DNA of 64,000 nucleotides, taken from assembly GCF_900105655.1 (NCBI RefSeq), contig NZ_LT629787.1, positions 3,100,001 through 3,164,000 of the forward strand, given 5' to 3'. Position 1 is the first letter of the stretch, and every line of letters starts with the position of its first letter. The position numbers and the translations under genes were made by a program. Positions 54,201-61,739 of the stretch are shown here, one piece after another. The notes under the pieces are model-generated. The model was given only the letters and a program-made list of their open reading frames with translations, had not been told where the DNA came from and made no database searches. This stretch comes from Halopseudomonas salegens (GTDB lineage Bacteria; Pseudomonadota; Gammaproteobacteria; Pseudomonadales; Pseudomonadaceae).

Positions 54201-54376
54201 GCACCGGGCCAGACGGTGACGATGGTCATCACCTTGACGGTGAACGCTGGGTCCTCCGCCCTCCCCAACTGGAAGAAGGCGATAAGCCCGGCCAGCGAGA
54301 TCAAACAGACCAGGAACAGGGTGATGGAGCGCTCGCGCACAGCGAGTGCTGACAGGTTGAAACGCCCTTCGCTCAT
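51287..54376 (-). CDS. RND efflux permease (HAE1 type)
   Basis: 1029-residue inner-membrane proton-driven pump, AcrB/TriC-like. N-terminal helix ITLFLVCLISLAGLIAFF, the double Asp proton relay in LGLLVDDAIIAIEMM, two large periplasmic loops, and a C-terminal half with a second set of helices (GLIALSGILMRNTLILI). It overlaps the adaptor gene by 4 bp. With the adaptor, and an outer-membrane factor encoded across the regulator, it forms a tripartite exporter; substrates cannot be told from sequence. It resembles the TriC branch more than MexB-type pumps in its short loops. Confidence 0.93.
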   Translation of the reverse strand: MSEGRFNLSALAVRERSITLFLVCLISLAGLIAFFQLGRAEDPAFTVKVMTIVTVWPGATAEEMQDQVAEKIEKRLQELRWYDRSETYTRPGLAFTTLTLLDTTPPAQVPDQFYQARKKVSDETMELPAGVIGPMVNDEYSDVTFALFALKAKGEPHRLLAREAESLRQRLLHVPGVKKVNILGEQPERIFVELFHERLATLGIGPQEVFAALNGQNALTPAGSIETKGPQVFIRLDGAFDDLQKIRDTPVVAQGRTLKLSDIATVSRGYEDPATFLIRNGGEPALLLGIIMREGWNGLDLGQALDSEVSDINAELPLGMSLSKVTDQADNISAAVDEFMVKFFVALLVVMLVSFLSMGWRVGIVVAAAVPLTLAMVFMVMAATGKSFDRITLGSLILALGLLVDDAIIAIEMMVVKMEEGYSRVAASAYAWSHTAAPMLSGTLVTAVGFMPNGFARSSAGEYTSNMFWIVGIALIASWLVAVVFTPYLGVKLLPDFKTVEGGHDAIYDTPRYNRLRRLLGWVIGHKSLVAGSVVGLFVAAILGMGLVKKQFFPISDRPEVLVEVQMPYGTSMAQTSAAAATVEAWLAEQEEARIVTAYIGQGAPRFYMAMGPELPDPSFAKIVVRTGDQDEREALKHRLRQAIADGLAAEARVRVTQLVFGPYSPFPVAYRVAGPDPDKLREIAAEVQQVMVASPMMRTVNTDWGTRTPTLHFSLQQDRLQAVGLSSNAVAQQLQFLLSGVPVTSVREDIRTVQVMARSAGDTRFDPARIMDFTLAGANGQRIPLSQVGEIDVRMEEPVMRRRDRVPTITVRGDIGDGLQPPDVSTAITQQLQPILDKLPSGYRIEQAGSIEESGKAMAAMRPLFPIMLAIILLIIILQVRSISAMVMVFLTSPLGLIGVVPTLIIFQQPFGINALVGLIALSGILMRNTLILIGQIHHNEQAGLDPFRAVVEATVQRARPVILTALAAILAFIPLTYSVFWGTLAYTLIGGTLAGTVLTLVFLPAMYSIWFRIKPDSGSRSLETQPA

Positions 54377-55518
54377 GGCTGGACTCCCTCGACCGCCGTG
54401 ACCGTGGCTTCACCGGCCACCCGCACTTGCTGGCCTTCGCTCAGAAGGTGAGCGCCAAGCGCAACGACTCGCTCGCCTTGATTGAGCTGAGCGGTGATGC
54501 GTGCTTGCCCATCATTGAGGTGCTGAACCACGACCGGATGCCAATGAACCTGCGCCGGCTCGCCCTGAATGGCCCATACGCCGGGGCCCTGGCCCGTGTC
54601 GAACAAGGCTCCGATCGGCACCTGCAAACCGCCTTGCGCGGAAGACTCTTCGTCCGGGACCCGCGCGTTGGTCACATGCTCGCCCGGGATCTGCAGGGTG
54701 ACCGTGGTACCCAGGGGCGCGTCAGCCAGCTCGCCTTCCAGCACGTAATGCGCAGCAAAGGTGCGCGTCAGTCGATCGGCGGAATCCGAGAGCTGCCGGA
54801 GCCTGGCCGGGACGCTAATCGATTCATTGGCAAAGAGCGTGGCCTGTGCGGTGGAGCCGATCGCCGGCCGCAGCGTTTCCGGCAAATGGATACGTGCTTC
54901 ACGGGGGCCGGCATGGGCCAGGCGCACCACGACCTGGCCAGCACTGACGACCTGGCCAGGCTCGGCCAGCGTGTCCATGACAATGCCATCGGCATCCGCC
55001 AGCAACTCGGCATAACGGGTCGCATTGACGGCTACTTCTGCCTGGGCCTGGGCCGCACGGAGCTGGGCGTTGGCAGCATCTGCCGCCGCCTTGAACTGAT
55101 CGTAGGCCGACGCTGATATCGCGCCGGTGCCACGTAGATCGCGGTAGCGTGCTTCATCATCGGCCGCTTGCTGCGCCTTTGCTCGCGCAGCGGCGACCGC
55201 TTCGCGCTGCGCATGGGCGGCAAGCTGCAGATCGACAGGATCAATGCGCATCAGCGGCTGACCGCGCTTGACGCTCTGCCCCGTATCCACAAGCCGCTCC
55301 AGCACCTTGCCGGCGACGCGAAAGCCCAGGTCACTCTGCACGCGAGCCGCTACGGTTCCGCTGAAGGAACGTGACACGGAGGTTGCCGGTTGCACAGTAG
55401 CGGCACGCACCAGCGGCGCTTCAGTACGTGGATCGGTTTGCGTCTTCTCGCCGCACGCGATCAACGCAAACGGCAATACGCAAATAAGGGTAGGTAGAAC
55501 AAAGCGACGCCTGAGCAT
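54373..55518 (-). CDS. RND periplasmic adaptor lipoprotein
   Basis: 381-residue membrane fusion protein. Lipobox ALIAC (Cys near residue 22); split lipoyl domain (GFRVAGKVLERLVDTGQSVKRGQPL and ADGIVMDTLAEPGQVVSAGQVV) around an alpha-hairpin rich in Ala (about 100-165); then beta-barrel and membrane-proximal domains. Anchors to the inner membrane and links pump to outer-membrane channel. Co-transcribed with the permease. An operator of the adjacent TetR type lies at 55564-55587. Confidence 0.92.
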   Translation of the reverse strand: MLRRRFVLPTLICVLPFALIACGEKTQTDPRTEAPLVRAATVQPATSVSRSFSGTVAARVQSDLGFRVAGKVLERLVDTGQSVKRGQPLMRIDPVDLQLAAHAQREAVAAARAKAQQAADDEARYRDLRGTGAISASAYDQFKAAADAANAQLRAAQAQAEVAVNATRYAELLADADGIVMDTLAEPGQVVSAGQVVVRLAHAGPREARIHLPETLRPAIGSTAQATLFANESISVPARLRQLSDSADRLTRTFAAHYVLEGELADAPLGTTVTLQIPGEHVTNARVPDEESSAQGGLQVPIGALFDTGQGPGVWAIQGEPAQVHWHPVVVQHLNDGQARITAQLNQGERVVALGAHLLSEGQQVRVAGEATVTAVEGVQP

Positions 55519-55553
55519 GGTAGTCCCATATACGAAATGAGCGGGACTATTAC

Positions 55554-55597
55554 TTTGTATCTAGTGACCATATTAGTCAATAGTCACTCGATACAAA
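55554..55597. promoter_or_regulatory. Large palindrome/TetR operator before the adaptor-permease operon
   Basis: Arms TTTGTATC-T-AGTGAC and GTCACT-C-GATACAAA (14 of 15 symmetrical). The core GTGACCA-N10-TAGTCAC (55564-55587) has the same form and spacing as the dyad between tetR and the outer-membrane factor gene. A second small dyad TAGTCCC/GGGACTA (55521-55549) lies nearer the start codon. Confidence 0.7.
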
Positions 55598-56215
55598 TCA
55601 CGGCGACAGGCTTCGCAGTACCAGGCTGGACAATTTCGTGGGGGCTTCTTCGGTGTATTCAAAGCCATACTGCAAGAGCAGCGGGTTGAGATAAGGCCGC
55701 AGCACCAGGTAGATCGCTGTCACTGTTTCGTCGAGGGGCGTCTTGCGCTCAAAGTCCCCGCTTTGCCGCCCAGCCTTCAGGATGTCTTGCAGCAACGCCT
55801 GGATGCGCGCTTCATAGTCCAGCGTCGCTTGCCAGCGCTCGGTCGCCGCCGATGCGGCAATCTCGTAGAGCTTGCGGTCCTGAAAAAACAGACGGAGGCT
55901 AGCCTCTACAATCGACTTGAACATCCGCCGTAGCTGCTCCGGCGGGTGCTCGGCTTCATTGACGGCAGCCCTGACATCGGCCTCGATCTGGCTTAAACAG
56001 TTCGCGCAGATCGCTTCGCCAATGGCCTGTTTGGACTCGAAGAACTTGTAGATATAGGCCTTGGAAAAGCCGACGGACTTGGCGAGATCGGAAACAGTCG
56101 TCTTCTCGTAGCCATAGCGGCTGAAGTGCTCGGTCGCTGTGGAGACAATCTGATCACGCACTTCGTGTTCGGCCGGGCCGCGGGCCGGACCTGAATTTGC
56201 GTCGGTTTTGCTCAT
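55598..56215 (-). CDS. TetR-family regulator of the efflux system
   Basis: 205 residues from the ATG at 56215. N-terminal HTH: VSTATEHFSRYGYEKTTVSDLAKSVGFSKAYIYKFF; helical ligand domain follows. Located between the adaptor-permease operon and the divergent outer-membrane factor gene. Matching dyads GTGACCA-N10-T(A/G)GTCAC at both promoters make it the probable repressor of the whole tripartite system and of itself. In-frame starts further upstream would extend into the operator. Confidence 0.9.
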   Translation of the reverse strand: MSKTDANSGPARGPAEHEVRDQIVSTATEHFSRYGYEKTTVSDLAKSVGFSKAYIYKFFESKQAIGEAICANCLSQIEADVRAAVNEAEHPPEQLRRMFKSIVEASLRLFFQDRKLYEIAASAATERWQATLDYEARIQALLQDILKAGRQSGDFERKTPLDETVTAIYLVLRPYLNPLLLQYGFEYTEEAPTKLSSLVLRSLSP

Positions 56216-56255
56216 GGTTTTTATGCCTACTGCCAATATTAAAAGTGGACAACGT

Positions 56256-56279
56256 GTGACCAAATTGTATTATGGTCAC
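56256..56279. promoter_or_regulatory. TetR operator between tetR and outer-membrane factor gene
   Basis: GTGACCA-N10-TGGTCAC, inside a larger 9-bp-arm dyad GTGTGACCA/TGGTCACAC (56254-56281). Same half-sites and spacer as 55564-55587. Confidence 0.75.
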
Positions 56280-56318
56280 ACTCGACTTGTTTATTATACC
56301 CCGTTCCGGAAGAACCCC

Positions 56319-57788
56319 ATGCCACCCAAACATATCCTTGCCATGCTCGTTACCGCCAGCCTTTCGGCAGGCTGTGCCGTTGGACCCGATTACGCCAGCC
56401 CAGTTCTGCCCATGCCGGAGCAATACATGGGCCAGGAAGCACTCGATCAGCGACAGGCCAAGGCCAATGCCGACCTCGTTGCCTGGTGGACCGGTTTCGA
56501 CGACCCGCACCTGACCCGCTTTGTAACCCTTGCACTGGAGCAGAACCTCGACCTGGCACAGGCGACCGCCCGCGTTGCTCAAGCACGTGCAGGACTCGGG
56601 GCGGCGAATGCCGCCTTGCTGCCCTCTGGCAACATCAGCGGTCAAGCGGCCAGGGGCTATCAGTCAGTTGAAACGCCACTGGGACAAGTACTGAATTCGA
56701 CGGCCGATTTCGACCGCTACGGCAACGCCTATGAAGCCAATCTTGGTGCGAGCTGGGAACTGGACCTGTTCGGTGGCCTGCGCCGTAAACGCGAAGCAGC
56801 GCTGGCCGAGTACCAGGCGACCGACGCCGGGGCCAGCGCCATACGATTGGCTGTGGCGGCGCAGACCGCAGACGTTTACATCAGCATCCGCGGACTGCAA
56901 GCCCGTCTGGACATTGCAAGCAAGCAGATACAAACCCGGCAGGAACTACTTGAGAAGGCCAATCTTCTTCACAGCAAGGGGTTGGCCGCCGAACTCCAGG
57001 TCAATCAGGCTGAAGGCGCGCTCGCACAGGTTCAGGCGTCTGTCCCCGTTCTTGATACCGCCCTGATTGCGGCCATGAACGCACTGGATGTGATGCTGGG
57101 TACATCGCCCGGCACACATCGGACGGAACTGGCCGAGATTGTCGCCATACCAGCTGCACCGCAGATTGTGGCCACGGGATCGCCGGGTGACCTGCTCAGG
57201 CGCCGCCCCGATTTGATAGCGGCCGAACGCCAACTGGCCGCCTCCAACGCACGCATCGGTGTCGCCATCGCCGAGTACTACCCCAAACTGTCCCTGAGCG
57301 GGCTGATTGGCAGCGCGACCTCGGTGTCCAGCAGCAACCTGCTCAGTAACGCTGCCAGCCAGCGCGCCGGGGTACTCGGCCTGCGCTGGCGTCTGTTCGA
57401 TTTCGGCCGCATCAACGCACAGATAGACCTGGCCAAAGGCCAAGAGGCCGAGACGCTAGCGCGCTATCGACTGGCCGTGCTGCGCGCCACCGAGGATGTG
57501 GAAAACGCTTTCACCGAACTGGTCAAACGCGAGGAGCAGGTGACCCTGCTTGCCAAGGGAGTCGACTCGCTCGACCAAGCGCGCAATGCGTCATTCATGG
57601 CCTACCAGAAAGGTGCTGTCAGCCTGATCGAAGTCTTGAATGCCGATGAAAGCTTGCTGCGGGCTGCCGATACACGCGCACAGGCGCAAACGGAATCAGC
57701 CCGCGCAGCAGTTGCCGCTTTCAAGGCGCTCGGCGGCGGTTGGCAACCCCCTGAGCAGCCACAGCATTTAGTAAGCCGGGACGGCTGA
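56319..57788 (+). CDS. Outer-membrane efflux factor lipoprotein (NodT/OprM type)
   Basis: 489 residues. Lipoprotein signal peptide MPPKHILAMLVTASLSAGC (lipobox LSAGC, then AVGPDY, the usual OMF N-terminus). Two OEP repeats, with GASWELDLFGGLRRKREAALA and GLRWRLFDFGRINAQIDLAKGQE at equivalent places, as in trimeric TolC-like channels. I chose the ATG at 56319; upstream in-frame starts would read through the operator. It supplies the outer channel for the adaptor-permease pair. Confidence 0.92.
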   Translation: MPPKHILAMLVTASLSAGCAVGPDYASPVLPMPEQYMGQEALDQRQAKANADLVAWWTGFDDPHLTRFVTLALEQNLDLAQATARVAQARAGLGAANAALLPSGNISGQAARGYQSVETPLGQVLNSTADFDRYGNAYEANLGASWELDLFGGLRRKREAALAEYQATDAGASAIRLAVAAQTADVYISIRGLQARLDIASKQIQTRQELLEKANLLHSKGLAAELQVNQAEGALAQVQASVPVLDTALIAAMNALDVMLGTSPGTHRTELAEIVAIPAAPQIVATGSPGDLLRRRPDLIAAERQLAASNARIGVAIAEYYPKLSLSGLIGSATSVSSSNLLSNAASQRAGVLGLRWRLFDFGRINAQIDLAKGQEAETLARYRLAVLRATEDVENAFTELVKREEQVTLLAKGVDSLDQARNASFMAYQKGAVSLIEVLNADESLLRAADTRAQAQTESARAAVAAFKALGGGWQPPEQPQHLVSRDG

Positions 57789-57828
57789 TACGACGCTCAG
57801 CGTGGCGATCAGAAATTCACCATTGATC

Positions 57829-57848
57829 GCTTTCGGCCAGAAGCGGCC
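57829..57848 (+). repeat. Dispersed intergenic repeat, copy C
   Basis: GCTTTCGGCCAGAAGCGGCC, same family as copies at 49177 and 50923; it lies in the 111-bp gap between two convergent genes. Confidence 0.7.
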
Positions 57849-57899
57849 GCTGGTCGGGATGGCCCGCGTCAATCGGAAGCGGGATGTCTCTGGACGCGT

Positions 57900-58517
57900 T
57901 TATACGTCATTCAGTGACCGCCAAGCCGCATCAGCGAGTACTTGTCTGTGCGCGCTTGGGCTCTGTTTCACCCTGCCGGAAAGCCAAGCCCTGCAATAGC
58001 TCTCTGACGCTCCGATTATGAGAGACGGGACCAGCTCATCGGGAAAACGCGTCAGCAGTTCTCCTACTCCCGGTCGCAAAAACCATTCTTGTACTTGCTG
58101 ATTGCGAAGCCTGTTTCTTTCAGCCAGTTCTTCTTTATGAGGACCATTGGACACCGCAAAGCCGGCATTGAACTGATAGCGTGCCCACTCAGGCTGGCTA
58201 TCAACCCAGTCGACGTAGCTGAAGACCAGCGCATTCACGCCATCCTTTGTGGTTTCCGCTTCTTCAAAATAGCGCAGGCGCAGCGACGCCTGATCGCTCA
58301 TTGCAGCGAAGAACAGAGCAGCAACCAAGCCTTCTTTGTTACCAAAATGATGGTAGATCGCGCCGACGCTGGTATCGCATGCGAGGCGGATCATTTCGAT
58401 AGTAGTTGCCTCTATACCGTTGCTGTTGAAACACCCCAAAGCAGCGCGGAGGATGTCTCGTTTCAGTTCAGCGCGACGCCCTGGGTAGCTCCGTTCCAAT
58501 AAGTCCGTTACCGGCAT
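57900..58517 (-). CDS. TetR-family transcriptional regulator
   Basis: 205 residues. HTH: ILRAALGCFNSNGIEATTIEMIRLACDTSVGAIYHHFGNKEGLV; the C-terminal helical domain carries an Arg/Trp-rich central region (VDWVDSQPEWARYQFNAGF). It diverges from the DUF4442 gene across a 127-bp gap containing an AT-rich dyad (58593-58623), so it probably represses that gene. Distinct from the efflux TetR in sequence. Confidence 0.9.
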   Translation of the reverse strand: MPVTDLLERSYPGRRAELKRDILRAALGCFNSNGIEATTIEMIRLACDTSVGAIYHHFGNKEGLVAALFFAAMSDQASLRLRYFEEAETTKDGVNALVFSYVDWVDSQPEWARYQFNAGFAVSNGPHKEELAERNRLRNQQVQEWFLRPGVGELLTRFPDELVPSLIIGASESYCRAWLSGRVKQSPSAHRQVLADAAWRSLNDV

Positions 58518-58592
58518 CTCAGCGCTCCAAAAAATAAAGAATGGTACCCCGTTCCTCTAGCAACGCACAGTGTTGACATGATTACGCCGAAG

Positions 58593-58623
58593 AGAATAAT
58601 ATTCTGTTTCCGAACATTATTCT
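58593..58623. promoter_or_regulatory. Probable operator of the second TetR regulator
   Basis: AGAATAAT (58593-58600) and ATTATTCT (58616-58623) form perfect 8-bp arms 15 bp apart; the left arm is part of a smaller palindrome GAATAATATTC. The site lies 21 bp before the DUF4442 start. Confidence 0.55.
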
Positions 58624-58644
58624 GTTTATGCAATTGGAGTGATT

Positions 58645-59085
58645 ATGAACCAAATACTCAGCATGTTTCAGTCAGCCGGTCCTGAGGCGTTCAGCAAGAT
58701 GACCTGCCAAACAGCACCCTATTTCAGCACTATCAATCCGTTGATCTCTGGACTGGAGCCGAACCAGTGCACAGTTCAGTTCCCTTTTGCGAAAGAGGTG
58801 ACCAATCACCTTGGGACCGTTCATGCCATTGCCATGTGCAACGCGGCTGAATTGGCAGCAGGCGTGATGACTAATGTCTCGATCCCGGACGGTGCGCGGT
58901 GGATACCGAAAGGAATGACAGTGGAGTATCTCGCTAAAGCAAAAACAGACCTGACGGCCATTGCAAGTGGGGAAGGGATCGACTGGAGCAAGGAAGGCGA
59001 CAAGGTAGTACCGGTCGATGTCACTGACACTGAAGGCAAGACAGTCTTCACCGCCCGAATCACCATGAATATAAAAATGGGATAA
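58645..59085 (+). CDS. DUF4442 hotdog-fold protein
   Basis: 146 residues of the DUF4442/YiiD_C-type hotdog family: HLGTVHAIAMCNAAELAAGVM is the core helix motif, followed by GMTVEYLAKAKTDLTAIA. These proteins resemble acyl-CoA thioesterases, but activity is mostly untested. The ATG at 58645 has GGAG five bases upstream; a GTG two codons earlier is the alternative. Ends with a strong terminator. Neighbouring fabF-related sequences hint at a fatty-acyl context. Confidence 0.85.
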   Translation: MNQILSMFQSAGPEAFSKMTCQTAPYFSTINPLISGLEPNQCTVQFPFAKEVTNHLGTVHAIAMCNAAELAAGVMTNVSIPDGARWIPKGMTVEYLAKAKTDLTAIASGEGIDWSKEGDKVVPVDVTDTEGKTVFTARITMNIKMG

Positions 59086-59089
59086 GTAG

Positions 59090-59122
59090 TTTGCGGCTCC
59101 CGAGATCAGGAGCCGCAAAAAA
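59090..59122 (+). terminator. Terminator after DUF4442 gene
   Basis: TTGCGGCTCC / GGAGCCGCAA hairpin with an 8-base loop. T-rich on the minus-strand side and A-run after it on the plus strand, so it may serve leftward transcription as well. Confidence 0.65.
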
Positions 59123-59144
59123 GTGCAGTGATTTTAAGTAGAGG

Positions 59145-59300
59145 TCACTGCCCCTTCCACCGACGAAACAGCACGCTGGCATTGACCCCGCCAAAGCCAA
59201 ACCCATTGGACAGTGCATGGTCAGTTTCGATCGTGCGCCGGGCACCGTCGCCATCTTCCGGCCCTGAGGCAATGTGACAGGCATCGGCATTGGTGCCGTA
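59145..59300 (-). pseudogene. fabF remnant: 3' end fused to an internal segment
   Basis: The 84 bases from the stop (59145-59228) are identical to the 3' end of the intact fabF at 61740-61823, and the identity extends 2 bp past the stop. Bases about 59232-59300 then match an internal part of that gene (around 62142-62209) at most positions. The two pieces are fused in frame (ADACHIASGPEDGDG... then ETDHALSNGFGFGG). The 5' end of the gene and about 320 bp between the pieces are gone. It marks the left border of a two-gene insert. Confidence 0.85.
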
Positions 59301-59305
59301 AATGC

Positions 59306-59926
59306 TTACTCGCTCACCACTGTAATAGATGTGATGCCTGCGGACTGCGCCGCATTGAATATTGGCGGCAATGCATCATCGGTAGCGCCCTCTCTCAAGA
59401 TGACGCGAATTTGTGAATGCTCAGGACTGTTGCCCTCAAGGGATGATTCAAGCATTTCCGCGCTGATGGTCGAGTAGGCTTGATCTTCCAACAAATAGTC
59501 ATGCTTGCCACTAACGTAGATCTCGACTGTATGCTGAGCGGAATCATCAACGTCAGCGCGGACAAAACTAACCACATGGAAGCTCAGATACTCAGGACAC
59601 TCCCATGACGCGTTGGTTATGGACTCAATTCGCTGTTGCAGCTGCTGGTACGTAGCCTGGCTTTTGGGCTGCCGCTCCGCCCACTCGATGGCGTCCATAA
59701 GTGAAGAGGACGTGATGGCCTCAGAGATACGTTGGTCGCGCTCTTCGGCTAGAGTATTTGCCGACGTACCAGGCTCAATATGTTGCCAGCTCTGCGCAAG
59801 GTGAATCGTGCAGAAGTCCTGTGCCTGTCGCTGTAAGTTCGTATCCGAAGTACAAGCGATTGCTGTAAAACTTATCGTGGCAGCAAATAGATAATTTCCT
59901 GGCACCATTCCTTTGATCAACGCCAC
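59306..59926 (-). CDS. Lipoprotein with ExbD/TolR-like C-terminal domain
   Basis: 206 residues. Signal peptide with lipobox TAIAC (Cys at residue 25). Residues about 30-115 are helical with no recognised fold and two further Cys. The C-terminal part (about 125-206) resembles the periplasmic domain of ExbD/TolR: VEIYVSGKHDYLLEDQ near the start and IRVILREGATDDALPPIF and AGITSITVVSE at the end. Unlike ExbD it has no transmembrane helix with the proton-carrying Asp, since it is lipid-anchored. It overlaps the membrane-protein gene by 10 bp; the GTG at 59926 is the likely start. Confidence 0.7.
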   Translation of the reverse strand: MALIKGMVPGNYLFAATISFTAIACTSDTNLQRQAQDFCTIHLAQSWQHIEPGTSANTLAEERDQRISEAITSSSLMDAIEWAERQPKSQATYQQLQQRIESITNASWECPEYLSFHVVSFVRADVDDSAQHTVEIYVSGKHDYLLEDQAYSTISAEMLESSLEGNSPEHSQIRVILREGATDDALPPIFNAAQSAGITSITVVSE

Positions 59927-60999
59927 CCGGACATCTCCCGATTAAACGCTTTGAAAGCACCTTCCAGATTCTTGAGTGTCTCTAGCGCGGCCCTTGGATT
60001 CCTCAGAATCTCACTCATAATCTGGACCGCCTCCTGTTGAGTTATCTCGACGTGTGAATCTTCGAACATTGCGACCACCTCCAGTGCAACATCCCGGACT
60101 TCGCTCGGGTTATCCCAGTCAATATTTATTAGGCGATCTACAACCGGCGTAAACCTTCTATCTAGCTCTACGCCGTAAGTCTGGGGAGATAAAGTGACCG
60201 ATTTAACTGCCGCTGTGGTTAGGACGGTCAGCAGGGCGGTCCAACCAGTAAAAGCATTTGGAGCTACTGTAGCCTTACCGAAAAGGGTCCCTGCGAGGGT
60301 GCCTTGAGTTTGCTCATCAGTAGCGATGGTTCTTGGAAGGGCATTGATGGTTCTTTCTACGTTTTGATTAGCCTCCGAAATAACAAACTCTCTTAATTTC
60401 TCACGCAAAACTGGAAAATTTCGCGACATCCCCTGATCTTCGTCTGAAATTGCTTTTGCTAGATTTTTACTCGCTCTGAACTTCTCTCTTGCAGAAAGAC
60501 TGGTCAAAGTAAAATCAGCTCCGACAACCAACAGTAGTGCAGGAATACTGATCGTGGAAAGCAAACCTAAGATAAAGTACATTTCGTACTTCACCAAGGT
60601 AACCATAGGACCTGCGGTATTAACGACTCTTTCCGCAAGGTCCCCAGTAGTCACGTCCCAGAGAAAAGACTGAGTTGGCTGTACAAAAAAATGGTAGTTG
60701 TAGGGGCTTGACGTATCAATATGCATAAAGATAATCGTTGAGCAGCCAACCTCGTAAATGATTCGCTTTCTTCGCTCCAATACGTAGACATCGCCAGCTT
60801 TCAGGTGAATATTATGTAACGTGATCCCTAAAAAATTTAGGGCATCAAACCGCTGACTATTCGCAGTATCAAAAGGAAGATACTGAGACAAGCTATTAGT
60901 TACATCCCGCGGGCTGGTATGGTGAGTGGGTCTTTCTTGGCAAATTTCAACTAGTTGCCAGTGCCCGTCAATGAGTTCAAATTTCCTTTGTGTTGACAC
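59917..60999 (-). CDS. Unknown membrane protein paired with the ExbD-like lipoprotein
   Basis: 360 residues from the GTG at 60999 (AAGGG seven bases upstream). The N-terminal soluble part (1-135) begins STQRKFELIDGHWQLVEI; one clear transmembrane helix lies at about 141-165 (FILGLLSTISIPALLLVVG). A charged helical region follows, then a Gly/Ala/Thr-rich hydrophobic stretch (about 233-268; AGTLFGKATVAPNAFTGW) and an acidic helical C-terminus. I recognise no family. It lies in AT-richer DNA between duplicated fabF ends and is translationally coupled to the lipoprotein, so the two probably act together at the envelope. Function not proposed. Confidence 0.65.
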   Translation of the reverse strand: MSTQRKFELIDGHWQLVEICQERPTHHTSPRDVTNSLSQYLPFDTANSQRFDALNFLGITLHNIHLKAGDVYVLERRKRIIYEVGCSTIIFMHIDTSSPYNYHFFVQPTQSFLWDVTTGDLAERVVNTAGPMVTLVKYEMYFILGLLSTISIPALLLVVGADFTLTSLSAREKFRASKNLAKAISDEDQGMSRNFPVLREKLREFVISEANQNVERTINALPRTIATDEQTQGTLAGTLFGKATVAPNAFTGWTALLTVLTTAAVKSVTLSPQTYGVELDRRFTPVVDRLINIDWDNPSEVRDVALEVVAMFEDSHVEITQQEAVQIMSEILRNPRAALETLKNLEGAFKAFNREMSGWR

Positions 61000-61739
61000 A
61001 GTTCGTCCCTTTTTAAGCTGCTTTGAGCAGCTACTTGTCCATGTAACTGAGCGTATGTTAAAAGCCGTGAAACAGCTCACTACGCATTCTGTGTGAATTG
61101 AGGCTCGCAAGTGTAAGACTTGATTGGAACTGACCGCCTCTAAAGTTAAGCGCAGATTACGCGCCCGTCAGCTCCCAATTTGGGATCATACAGGCCGATT
61201 CCAACCGCCGTTGCGACTCCTCGGCGCACATAGGAACTGCTCCCTGATTGGTGCCCCTACGAAAGCCAGAGAAAACAACGAATTGTTCCATACGCGCTTA
61301 ACAAGCAGCATATTTTCAAAGACGAGCAGTATCCGTCAAGCTAAATACCGCTGTCGTCATTTCTGTTCTTCGATTGTGTGAACTCCATCAATGAAAACAA
61401 GGAAGCATCTGGGTCAAGACGGCATATGGGTCTGCCTTGTTTTTTACTCATTGCCAAATGACCTAGAAAACTGTTTGTCCAGCTGCAGGCCTTGCCCTAC
61501 ACGGAACTGCAGATAGCCATCATTAATATTTCTTTAAAACCTGATTTATCTCAGCGGGGCTTTCGGCGCGGTAAGGCACGACAACAGTCAAACCCGAACC
61601 ATTCCGCTCAGCGAGATGATATCCGAGGCGAAAAGTGTACTAGTACAGCCTGACGGGTCAATCCGTTAGACGCTAAAAGACCTACCGCCTTCTAAGCGGC
61701 AGGTCTGTCGTGCCAACTGGTTAGTTCAGCCCTCAATGG
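61000..61739. other. 740-bp gap between the membrane-protein gene and fabF
   Basis: No convincing gene. The right end has a hairpin GACCT-a-CCGC / GCGG-c-AGGTC (about 61680-61705) suited to ending the leftward fabF transcript. An inverted repeat AAAACAAGG / CCTTGTTTT (61394-61443) could be another terminator. The stretch is AT-richer than the flanking core genes; the promoter of the leftward two-gene unit must lie in its left part. Confidence 0.55.

Noticed and set aside
52799..54352. 517-codon plus-strand frame opposite the RND permease
   Set aside because: His/Asp/Gln-rich pseudo-protein typical of antisense frames in GC-rich membrane-protein genes.
59060..59290. 76-codon minus-strand frame over the fabF remnant
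   Set aside because: It reads the remnant in a wrong frame; the fabF-matching frame ends at 59145.
61124..61381. 85-codon plus-strand frame in the gap left of fabF
   Set aside because: No ribosome binding site, Arg-rich low-information sequence, no recognisable domain.
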